Assembly: GCA_001898385.1 (NCBI GenBank) | Contig: MKTT01000148.1 | Location: 1-36,612, forward strand | Direction: 5' to 3' | DNA: 36,612 nucleotides | Source of the DNA: Planctomycetales bacterium 71-10 | GTDB lineage: Bacteria > Planctomycetota > Planctomycetia > Isosphaerales > Isosphaeraceae | Shown here: positions 17,380-27,759 of the stretch, one piece after another | Numbering within the stretch: the first letter of the stretch is position 1 | Layout of the letters: each line of letters opens with the position of its first letter | Translations under genes and position numbers: made by a program | The notes under the pieces: generated by a model | Databases searched by the model: none | What the model saw: the letters and a program-made list of their open reading frames with translations, nothing else | What the model was told of the DNA's origin: nothing

Positions 17380-17454
17380 ATTCCGCATTCGCCCTCGTTC
17401 GGACGCCGCACCGGACCGTATCGCCCCCAACCCGACCCCCACGACGAGCCGCCG

Positions 17455-20719
<3,265 letters not shown>

Positions 20720-20748
<29 letters not shown>

Positions 20749-22330
20749 GCGAGCGGGCGAGCCGTTCGATCTCGGGGCCGATCGCGGCCGTCGGGTCGCC
20801 GGCCCATCCCATGTCGCGCATCGCGACGACGGCGCGGGCGATCAGGGCCGGGCGGTCGGCGCGGGCGAGGACGGCGGCGAGGTCGATCGACCGGAGGAGC
20901 GACTTGGTCACGGGCCGCTTGGAGTCGGCCGGCGCCAGCGCTCGGAGCAACGCGAGGACGGCGGGGTCGTTCCCCAGGGCGGCGAGGACGGCGGCCTCCT
21001 CGGCCGAGCGGCAGGGGAGCAGGTAGCAGGTGTCGTCCAGGACGACGGGACGGCCGTCGACCGGCCCGATCGCGCGGAAGCGAGTCGGCCGGTGGATCCC
21101 CGCGACCGCCACCTTGGACGTCGCGAACGCATACGGCCCGACGCCGAACAGGCTGAACGGCGGCCGGCCGCGGTAGATCGACGAGCGTCGGGCGGCGAGT
21201 CGGCCGGCGTGGGCGTTCAGATAGGCCCAGAGCCTCGGCGCTTCAGACTCCAGGCCCCGGGTGTCCTCGCCGAGGGACTTGTGGGGGACGATGAGGAAGC
21301 GGCGAGGGCGACGGATCCGTTCGTTGCGACCCGCATCCGAAGACGGCGACGAGGCGCCCAACGTCCCCTCTCCCGGCGGGAGAGGGGACGTCTCGGATCC
21401 GCCCCCCGCCAGGTCCGCCCCCTTCATCAGCGGGTAGAGGTATTCGGGCTCGACGTCGACGATCTCGCCCAGGCCGTTGCGGAGCGGCCCGTCGGCGGTC
21501 AATTCCATGACGGCCGCCGCGTCGTGCTTGATCCCCTGGCGCCAGTCGAGCGAGCTGGGGCCGACGGCGAAGGTGAGCGACGAGGCGGCCTCGAAGTCGG
21601 CCGCGAAGCGGTCGCCGACCCAGCCCATCGACCGGGACGAGGCCAGGGCCTCGGGATGGGGGTAGACGGAGACGCGCGAGGAGGGCTCTCCGAGGGTGAC
21701 GACGAGGAACCCGGCGGCGACCGTCGCGCCGAACCAGCGGCGGGCGTCGACCTCGACCCACTCGGACGAGGCGGACGGGCCCCGGCGATGGAGGCGGTCG
21801 AGGACGGCGAGGGCGACGGACGTCTTGCAGAGCAGGGCGATCGTCGCCGGGCCGCCCGAGTGGGCGTCGAGGAGCCGGAGCCAGACGGCCTCGGCGAGGT
21901 CGAAGTTCGACGCCCCGGTCATCGCGTCCAGCCCGGCGCGGCCGTCGACGTTCCGGCGCTCGGGCCGGTTGCCGCTGCCGAGCTTGCCGAGCGCGGCGTT
22001 CGTCACCCAGGGCGGGTTGCCGATCGCCAGGATCGGGCCTCCGCCCCGCCAGGGGAGGGCGGCGAAGTCGACGGCGAACACGTCGGCGTTCAGGATCGTC
22101 GCCCGGTCGCCGACCGCGGCGCGGGCCTCGTCGCAGTACGCCCGCTGCAACTCGACGCCGATGGCCTCGCGGGGGGGGCTCGGCGCATCGAGCGCGGCGC
22201 GGAGGAAGTTCCCCCGGCCGCAGGTGGGCTCCAGCACGCGGGGCCAGCGGTCGCCGATCGGCCCGAGCCGGCGCGCCAGCAGCGCGGCCAGCTCGGGGGG
22301 CGTCTGGAAGTCGCCGAGGTCTCGGCTCAA
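20720..22330 (-). CDS. Solitary N6-adenine-type DNA methyltransferase, interrupted in frame by a palindromic repeat
   Basis: A class I SAM-dependent methyltransferase of the Eco57I/N6-adenine type. Motif I reads V-L-E-P-T-C-G-R-G-N-F-L, the acidic loop is G-V-E-L, and the catalytic motif IV is N-P-P-W, about 50 residues after the conserved Q-T-P-P-E-L-A. The start is uncertain. The frame is open to an ATG at 22492, but the first ~45 codons of that version are encoded by the repeat element at 22358-22534. I give the TTG at 22330 (536 residues, beginning S-R-D-L-G-D-F-Q-T-P-P). Near the middle, E-T-S-P-L-P-P-G-E-G-T is encoded by the solo palindrome at 21361-21391. No restriction endonuclease gene is adjacent, so this is an orphan enzyme or a regulatory or defence remnant. 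Its 3' end overlaps mfd by 29 bases. Confidence 0.8.
21361..21391. repeat. Solo palindrome of the repeat family inside the methyltransferase gene
   Basis: ACGTCCCCTCTCCC, G, then the complementary arm: a 31-base palindrome with 15-bp arms around one unpaired base. It is the same stem as the outer palindromes of the composite elements and the solo copy at 32931-32953. It is read in frame by the methyltransferase gene as S-P-L-P-P-G-E-G, so the insertion did not break the frame. Confidence 0.85.
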
Positions 22331-22357
22331 GCGCGGGGCCTTCGAGACGAACGATGG

Positions 22358-22534
22358 CCTTCCCCCCTGGCGGGGGAAGGTGGCCCGGAGGGCCGGATGA
22401 GGGGGAAGACGCGCCAGGCGGCCGTCGGGTTCCCGAGCCGGTCGAGCGGGCTTTCGAAGCCCGACGGGCCTCGTGCTTCGCGTCCCCCTCATCCGACCCC
22501 TTCGGGGTCTGTCTTCCCCCGCGAGGGGGGAAGA
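22358..22534. repeat. Short two-palindrome MITE-like element, copy 2 (inverted relative to 13696-13878)
   Basis: 177 bases. Its reverse complement matches 13696-13878 from end to end: the first 25 bases are identical, followed by AGAC..CCGAAGG..GATGAGGGGGACGCGAAGCAC, a diverged middle, then ACCCGACGGCCG, GGCGCGTC and the second palindrome. It lies between the methyltransferase and the tRNA-binding protein gene and fills the 236-base gap. On the - strand it offers an ATG with AAGGGG six bases upstream, in frame with the methyltransferase. Confidence 0.85.
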
Positions 22535-22566
22535 CCGTCGGAGGGCCGCTCTCCGGCGCTGCGGGA

Positions 22567-22899
22567 TTACTTGATCTTCGCCCCGGGGACGCAGTCCGGG
22601 TCGTCGACGGTGAGGAGGATGACCTTCTCGCCGGAGGTCGCGGCCAGCAGCATGCCGTTGGAGGTCTCGCCGCGGAGCATGGCCGGCGCGAGGTTGTTGA
22701 CGATGATGATGCTCTTGCCGACGAGCGCCTCGGGGGCGTAGTGCGCCTTCACGCCGGCGACGATCTGCTTCTGCTCGTCGCCCACGTCGACCTGCAACAG
22801 CAGCAGCTTGTCGGCGTTGGGATGGGGACGAGCCTCCAGCACCTTGGCCACCCGGAGTTCGATCTTGGCGAAGTCGTCGTAAGTGATGGGGTCGGCCAC
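22567..22899 (-). CDS. Free-standing tRNA-binding domain protein (MetG C-terminal/CsaA type)
   Basis: A 110-residue EMAPII-like OB-fold protein. This domain is found at the C-terminus of methionyl-tRNA synthetase, as its separate beta subunit, or as the chaperone-like CsaA. The GTG start at 22899 is chosen because a GAGG site lies just upstream and the protein then begins A-D-P-I-T-Y-D-D-F-A-K-I-E-L-R-V-A-K-V-L, the normal family start. Characteristic motifs are E-A-R-P-H-P-N-A-D-K-L-L-L-L-Q-V-D-V-G, I-V-A-G-V-K, N-L-A-P-A-M-L-R-G-E-T-S-N-G-M-L-L-A-A, and the C-terminal P-D-C-V-P-G-A-K-I-K. It probably helps MetG hold tRNA in the cytoplasm. The synthetase itself is not in the window. It is divergent from the ABC operon. 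Confidence 0.9.
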   Translation of the reverse strand: MADPITYDDFAKIELRVAKVLEARPHPNADKLLLLQVDVGDEQKQIVAGVKAHYAPEALVGKSIIIVNNLAPAMLRGETSNGMLLAATSGEKVILLTVDDPDCVPGAKIK

Positions 22900-23009
22900 G
22901 GTCCTCGGTCTCTCGCTGGCGGGAATCGTTCGGTCGTCAACGGCCTTCGATTGTGGCCGGAGGCGGCGGGAAATCCAAGACGAAACGGGCTCCGGGCCGG
23001 CCCGGTGAA

Positions 23010-23038
23010 TTGCGGCCGCGCGGCCGTCGTCGCACAAT
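23010..23038 (+). promoter_or_regulatory. Possible promoter of the ABC transporter operon
   Basis: TTGCGG and CACAAT are separated by 17 bases, about 72 bases before the first ATG of the operon. Both hexamers are partial matches to the vegetative consensus. It is the best candidate I see in the 211-base divergent region. Confidence 0.35.
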
Positions 23039-23110
23039 AAACCGGCCGGGGCGGCGAACGCCTGGAGTGGACGCCCCCACGACCGGCGACGGCCCCGACA
23101 TCGGTGAGCG

Positions 23111-24022
23111 ATGCTGATCGAACTGGAAGAGCTGACGAAGACCTACGGGGCGGTGACGGCGCTGGCGGGGCTGTCGGTCGCGCTGCCCGGCGGCGCCATG
23201 GGGCTGCTGGGGCCCAACGGGGCCGGCAAGACCACGATGATCCGGAGCCTCCTCGGCCTGATCCGGATCGATTCCGGCCGCGGCCGCGTGCTGGGGATGG
23301 ACATCGAACGGCAGGCGCTGGAGATCCGCCAGGCCGTCGGCTTCGTGCCGGAGGACGAGTGCCTGTTCCCCGGCGTGACCGGCGTGCAGTTCGTCGCCTA
23401 CGCCGGCGAGCTGGTCGGCATGCCCTCGCGCGACGCCCTCCGGCGCTCGCACGAGATGCTGGACTACGTCGGGCTGGGCGAGGCCCGCTATCGCCGGGTG
23501 GAGTCGTACTCGACCGGGATGAAGCAGCGGCTGAAGATCGCCGCGGGGATCGTCCACGACCCGAAGTTGCTGATCCTGGACGAGCCGACCAACGGCATGG
23601 ACCCCGCCGGCCGCGAGGAGATCCTGGCCCTCTGCCGCGACCTGGCGGGGGCCAAGGGGATGAACCTGCTCATCTCCAGCCACCTGCTGCCGGACGTCGA
23701 GGCCGTCTGCGAATACGTCGTCGTCCTGGGCCGGGGCCGGCTGCTGGCCCAGGGGCGGATCGCCGACCTGAAGCGGCCCCACGACGGCGAGTTCGAACTG
23801 CGCGTGCGCGGCGACCAGGAGGCGTTCGCCCGGATCCTCGCCGACCGCGGCGTGAAGGCCGATCCGGTCGACGACCGCCTGCGGATCGCCCTGCCGGCCG
23901 GCGAGGGGGTGGCGTCGCTCTGGGAGGCGGCCGAGGATTCGTCGGAGCAGATCCGGATGCTGAGGCCGAGGCGCAGCACGCTGGAAGAGGTGTTCCTCAA
24001 CGCCGTCGGGGGGGCGGGCTGA
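23111..24022 (+). CDS. ABC-2 type transporter ATP-binding protein (first pair)
   Basis: A 303-residue ATPase that would power export by the permease encoded next. The ATP site is complete: Walker A G-P-N-G-A-G-K-T-T at 34-42, signature Y-S-T-G-M-K-Q at 133-139 (the usual variant in the CcmA/NatA-like group), Walker B L-L-I-L-D-E-P at 153-159, and the switch His in I-S-S-H. Residues from about 230 form the C-terminal extension common in ABC-2 ATPases, ending T-L-E-E-V-F-L. GGTGAG lies just before the ATG. The stop overlaps the permease start by one base (TGATG), indicating coupled translation. The transported substrate is unknown. Lipids, polymers and drugs are all carried by related systems. 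Confidence 0.93.
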   Translation: MLIELEELTKTYGAVTALAGLSVALPGGAMGLLGPNGAGKTTMIRSLLGLIRIDSGRGRVLGMDIERQALEIRQAVGFVPEDECLFPGVTGVQFVAYAGELVGMPSRDALRRSHEMLDYVGLGEARYRRVESYSTGMKQRLKIAAGIVHDPKLLILDEPTNGMDPAGREEILALCRDLAGAKGMNLLISSHLLPDVEAVCEYVVVLGRGRLLAQGRIADLKRPHDGEFELRVRGDQEAFARILADRGVKADPVDDRLRIALPAGEGVASLWEAAEDSSEQIRMLRPRRSTLEEVFLNAVGGAG

Positions 24023-25113
24023 TGCCGATCCTGGACCAGGGGTATCAGCACTGGGACGGCAAGCTCGCCGGCCACGCCTTCCGCTGGCTGGCGATCACCC
24101 GCCAGGGCGTGAAGGCCCAGTTCAAGAACCGTTGGCTAGTCTCCACGCTCGTCGGGGCCCTCGCCCCCGCGCTCCTGCTGGCGGGGTTCCTGATCCTGTG
24201 GGGGCTGTTCGAGCAGCAGGCGACGGTCCTGGAGCCGTTCCTCTTCCTGTTCCAGGGCCTCCCGGACGAGGTCCGCCACGGGCCCAAGGGGTTCCGGACG
24301 ACGTTCTGGACGCTGGCGTTCACGCTGTTCTTCCGGGTCCAGACGTTCTTCGCGTTCGTGCTGGTGATGCTGGTGGGGCCGGACCTCATCAGCCAGGACC
24401 TGCGGTTCAACGCCCTGCCGCTGTACCTGTCGCGGCCGTTGCGGCGGGTCGACTACTTCCTCGGCAAGCTCGGCGTGATCGCGACGTTCCTGCTGGGGAT
24501 CATGCTGATCCCGGCGATCCTGGCGTACCTGATCGGCCTGGCGTTCAGCATGGACCCGGCCGTGCTCCCCCAGACATGGCGGGTGCTGGCGGCGTCGGCG
24601 GCCTACGGCGCGATCCTCGCGGCCTCGACCGGGCTGCTGATGCTGGCGCTGTCGTCGCTGTCGCGGAACAGCCGGTTCGTGACGGCGATCTGGGTCGGCC
24701 TGTGGATGCTCGGGGGCGCGGCGGCCGACGCCTCCCGGCGCACGCCGGCGCGCGAGTGGGCCCCGCTGGCGTCGTACCCGGCCGACCTGGCCTCGGTCCG
24801 CGACGCCCTGTTCGACTACGACGCCCAGTGGGACCGCCTGGCCGACGTCTTCCGCAAGGGCCGCGAGGCGATGCAGGACGCGGCCGGCTTCGGCGGGCGC
24901 CCGCGACGGCCGCGGATCTTCGGCATCCCCTTCGGCCCACCGCCGCCTCGCGACGGCCTTGGGCCGCCGGAGCCACCCTCGCCGCCGGGGCTGACGAACG
25001 CCGACCCGGCCCGCCCGCCCTGGCCGTGGGCGGCCGGCGTGCTGGCGGGGCTGGGCGTCGCGTCGGCCGTCGTCCTCTCCACCCGGGTCCGGTCGCTCGA
25101 CCGCTTGAAGTGA
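24022..25113 (+). CDS. ABC-2 type transporter permease (first pair)
   Basis: A 363-residue integral membrane protein with about six hydrophobic segments: L-V-G-A-L-A-P-A-L-L-L-A-G-F-L near 43, a pair at about 95-125, L-G-V-I-A-T-F-L-L-G-I-M near 152, A-A-Y-G-A-I-L-A-A-S-T-G near 195, a shorter one near 225, and the last near 340. The stretch V-G-P-D-L-I-S-Q-D-L-R-F-N-A-L-P-L-Y-L-S-R-P-L matches the coupling loop of ABC-2 permeases. Unusually, a long polar and proline-rich insert (about 245-330, with R-P-R-R-P-R-I-F-G and P-P-P-P-R-D) sits before the last segment, presumably a large loop. It starts on the last base of the ATPase stop codon and is followed after seven bases by the second ATPase. 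Confidence 0.88.
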   Translation: MPILDQGYQHWDGKLAGHAFRWLAITRQGVKAQFKNRWLVSTLVGALAPALLLAGFLILWGLFEQQATVLEPFLFLFQGLPDEVRHGPKGFRTTFWTLAFTLFFRVQTFFAFVLVMLVGPDLISQDLRFNALPLYLSRPLRRVDYFLGKLGVIATFLLGIMLIPAILAYLIGLAFSMDPAVLPQTWRVLAASAAYGAILAASTGLLMLALSSLSRNSRFVTAIWVGLWMLGGAAADASRRTPAREWAPLASYPADLASVRDALFDYDAQWDRLADVFRKGREAMQDAAGFGGRPRRPRIFGIPFGPPPPRDGLGPPEPPSPPGLTNADPARPPWPWAAGVLAGLGVASAVVLSTRVRSLDRLK

Positions 25114-25120
25114 GGCGCCG

Positions 25121-26083
25121 ATGAGCACGAGCGACGCTGACGCGAAGCCCCCAGACGACGGCCCGGTGATCGAGTTCCTGGCCGCGTCCAAGTGGTACGG
25201 CCAGGTGATCGGCCTGAACAACCTGACGCTCCGCGTCGGCCGCGGCGTGACGGGTCTGCTCGGGCCCAACGGCGCCGGCAAGAGCACGCTGCTGCAACTG
25301 GCGACGGGGCAGCTCCGCCCCAGCCAGGGGGAGGTCCGCGTGCTGGGCGTCCGGCCCTGGAACAACGCCGGGCTCAACCGCCGCGTCGGCCTCTGCCCCG
25401 AGCAGGACGCGATGTTCGAATGGATGACCGGCCGCAAGTTCCTGCGGGCCTGCGGCGAGCTGGCCGGCCTTGGCCGCCGCGGCGCGCGGGCCGCGGCCGA
25501 CCGCGTGCTGGAACAGGTCAAGATGACGGCCGCCGCCGACCGGCCCGTCCGGGGCTACTCCAAGGGGATGCGCCAGCGCACCAAGCTGGCCCAGGCGCTG
25601 ATCCACGACCCCGAGGTGCTGTTCCTGGACGAGCCCCTGACCGGCACCGACCCCGTCGCCCGCCACGAGCTGATGGAGCTGGTCGCCGGCCTGGCCCGCG
25701 CGGGGCGGACGATCCTGGTCTCCAGCCATGTGCTGTACGAGGTCCAGGCGCTGACGTCGCAGATCGTGCTGATGAACCGGGGCCGGCTGGTGGCCTTCGG
25801 CGACGTCCGCCAGATCCGCGACCTGATCGACGCCCATCCCCACCGGATCGTCCTGAAAGGCCCCGACCGCCGGGCCCTCGCCGCGAAGCTCGTGCGCTGG
25901 GACGACGTGGAGGGGATCGAGCTGCCGCGCGACGGGCGGACGATCGTGGTGGAGACCCGCGAGCCCGAGCGGTTCTACCAACGCCTGCCGAAGCTCGCCC
26001 GCGAGGCCGACGCGCCGATCGAGGAGATCGAGTCGGACGACGACAGCCTGGAAGCCGTCTTCAAGTACCTGGTGAACCCATGA
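25121..26083 (+). CDS. ABC-2 type transporter ATP-binding protein (second pair)
   Basis: A 320-residue ATPase similar in plan to the one encoded at the head of the operon but clearly divergent in sequence. Walker A G-P-N-G-A-G-K-S-T is at 48-56, signature Y-S-K-G-M-R-Q at 146-152, and Walker B V-L-F-L-D-E-P at 166-172, with the switch His in V-S-S-H. The first 15 residues are a polar tail. The C-terminal part (from about 240) ends S-L-E-A-V-F-K-Y-L. The stop overlaps the following start (ATGA), so the pair is translationally coupled. Two ATPases and two permeases in one operon may form a single heteromeric exporter or two related ones. Confidence 0.93.
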   Translation: MSTSDADAKPPDDGPVIEFLAASKWYGQVIGLNNLTLRVGRGVTGLLGPNGAGKSTLLQLATGQLRPSQGEVRVLGVRPWNNAGLNRRVGLCPEQDAMFEWMTGRKFLRACGELAGLGRRGARAAADRVLEQVKMTAAADRPVRGYSKGMRQRTKLAQALIHDPEVLFLDEPLTGTDPVARHELMELVAGLARAGRTILVSSHVLYEVQALTSQIVLMNRGRLVAFGDVRQIRDLIDAHPHRIVLKGPDRRALAAKLVRWDDVEGIELPRDGRTIVVETREPERFYQRLPKLAREADAPIEEIESDDDSLEAVFKYLVNP

Positions 26084-26922
26084 GCCCGGCCGCCCCCGAA
26101 GCCACGACGGCCCCCCGCGCGATCTCGAACCGGCCGCCGCTGGGCGCGATCGCGACGGTGGTGGGGATCACGGTGGCGCGCCAGCTCCGCGGCAAGCGGA
26201 TCTGGCTGTTCGTCGCGATGTTCGCCCTGCCGCTGGCGATCGCCCTGCTGATGCACCGCTACGCCGAGCCCTACGAGCCCGAGGACGCCGCCATCGGGCT
26301 GCTGCTCGTCCTGATCCCCCAGGCGGTCGTGCCGCTGACGGCCCTGCTGTTCGCGTCGAGCCTGGTGCAGGACGACGTGGAGGAGCAGACCCTGACGTAT
26401 TTCCTGATCCGGCCGATCCCGCGGTGGGCGATCTACGTCGCCAAGGCGCTCGGCGCGGCGCTGGTGACGTCCGCCCTCGCCGCCCTGTTCATCACGGCGA
26501 CGCTCGCGACGATCTGGTGGGGCGTGGACGGGCGCGGGGCGGGGGACCTGGCCTACGAGGCGGCCGCGCTGACGACGGCCTCGGCCCTGGCGATGCTGGC
26601 CTACATCGGCATCTTCGGGCTGCTCAGCCTGCTGACGAAGCGGGTGCTGGTGGTGGGGGTGGGGTACGTCATCCTGTTCGAGGGGATCGTCTCGAACATC
26701 CCGTTCCTGGTGCGCTACGCGACCGTGCTGTTCCACGCCCGGGTCCTGGAGCTGCGCTGGCTGGACCTGGACGGCAAGCCGTGGGCGATCGACCCGGCGA
26801 CGGCGCCGGCCGCGTCGACGTCGCTGGCGTTCCTGGCGGGGGCGTCGGCGATGTTCCTGGGGCTGGGCGCATGGCTGTTCGCGGCCCGCGAGTTCCGGCT
26901 GAAGACGCCGGAAGGGGGCTGA
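26080..26922 (+). CDS. ABC-2 type transporter permease (second pair)
   Basis: A 280-residue membrane protein with six hydrophobic segments: I-W-L-F-V-A-M-F-A-L-P-L-A-I-A-L-L near 40, then around 65-90, 115-145, 165-190, 195-215 and 245-270. The loop S-L-V-Q-D-D-V-E-E-Q-T-L-T-Y-F-L-I-R-P-I-P-R is a clear ABC-2 permease coupling region. The ATG overlaps the stop of the preceding ATPase. It is the last gene of the operon. After its stop, the 80 bases to the convergent antitoxin-like gene show no strong terminator hairpin. Confidence 0.88.
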   Translation: MSPAAPEATTAPRAISNRPPLGAIATVVGITVARQLRGKRIWLFVAMFALPLAIALLMHRYAEPYEPEDAAIGLLLVLIPQAVVPLTALLFASSLVQDDVEEQTLTYFLIRPIPRWAIYVAKALGAALVTSALAALFITATLATIWWGVDGRGAGDLAYEAAALTTASALAMLAYIGIFGLLSLLTKRVLVVGVGYVILFEGIVSNIPFLVRYATVLFHARVLELRWLDLDGKPWAIDPATAPAASTSLAFLAGASAMFLGLGAWLFAAREFRLKTPEGG

Positions 26923-27002
26923 GGCCCGCGACGGCCGCGGCGAGGGCGGGGAGAGGTGGAGACGCCCGTCCGCGGCCGATGTCGAAGCCGATCGGGATCG
27001 GA

Positions 27003-27281
27003 TCACACGCCGACCAGGTCGCGCTCGTCGGCGTCGACCCCGGCGGCCTCCAGGCCCTGGACGAGCGCGCCGAGCTGGAGGGCCAGCAGGCGGTCTTCGG
27101 GCGTCGCCCCGCGGAGGAGGCTCAGGAAGGCTTCGGCGCCGATCATGACGGCCTTGGGCTTGCTGTGGATGGTCAGGACGTAACGGGAATCGGGGTCTTC
27201 AAGGTTTTCCAGGACTTTCGGGAGGTCGCGATGGAGTTCGCGACTGCCAATGAAACGAACACGAGAGGGAGACGAAGCCAT
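27003..27281 (-). CDS. Phd/YefM-family antitoxin-like protein without a partner toxin
   Basis: A 92-residue protein of the Phd/YefM type, DNA-binding antitoxins that repress their own operon and neutralise a toxin. The N-terminal half shows the family pattern: F-I-G-S-R-E-L-H-R-D-L-P-K-V-L-E-N-L, then Y-V-L-T-I-H-S-K-P-K-A-V-M-I-G-A-E-A-F-L-S-L-L. The second ATG (27281) is preferred because GAGG is then six bases upstream. For the ATG at 27287 that site would touch the start codon. The C-terminal tail, where the toxin usually binds, is present. Neither side encodes a RelE, YoeB, Doc or PIN toxin: the ABC permease ends on one side, and a repeat-filled gap lies on the other. It may be a lone regulator or the relic of a lost toxin-antitoxin pair. 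Confidence 0.75.
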   Translation of the reverse strand: MASSPSRVRFIGSRELHRDLPKVLENLEDPDSRYVLTIHSKPKAVMIGAEAFLSLLRGATPEDRLLALQLGALVQGLEAAGVDADERDLVGV

Positions 27282-27532
27282 CAGCATCCTCGGGGCCTTG
27301 ATCGGCCTCTGGCTGGCACAGTGATCAATCCGAGGCGGGCGGACGAGTGCCGCATCGGATCGGGATCTCGGGCGAAAGGTTCAACAATCGTAGCGAGGCG
27401 ACGGGCGGGCCGTCAATCGAGGCCCGCTCGTTGCTACGCGACTTGTCGCAGATTTGTTGGATGAAGTTCGCAGGAAGGTTGGACGGCGGGGCGTCCTATG
27501 TGGCCTTACGACGCCCCGCACCGCCCGGAAGT

Positions 27533-27736
27533 CCCCGCTCCCGCCGGGAGTGGGTAGCCGCGCAGCGGCGGGTGAGGGGCGCCGGAGTTCGGAATGCATG
27601 CCGGGCGCGCGAAGGCCGAGCAAGACGACGACGGCCTTCTCCCTCAAGGGGAGCAGGGCTCGATGGCGGCGCTTTCCTCGAACTCCGACGACCCGCACCC
27701 GGCCCTTCGGGCCGCCCCCTCCCGGCGGGAGTGGGG
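27533..27736. repeat. Core-deleted copy of the composite palindromic element
   Basis: Palindromes at 27533-27578, 27635-27657 and 27692-27736 correspond to the first, a fused inner, and the last palindromes of 17042-17379, in the same orientation. The spacers match (for example GGGCGCG..GACGACGACGGCC in the first). The segment between the two inner palindromes is absent, as if recombination joined the two inner stems. This copy occupies the middle of the 478-base gap 27282-27759, and I see no gene in the rest of that gap. Confidence 0.8.
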
Positions 27737-27759
27737 ACTTCGCTCGTTCGCCCCTCGGC

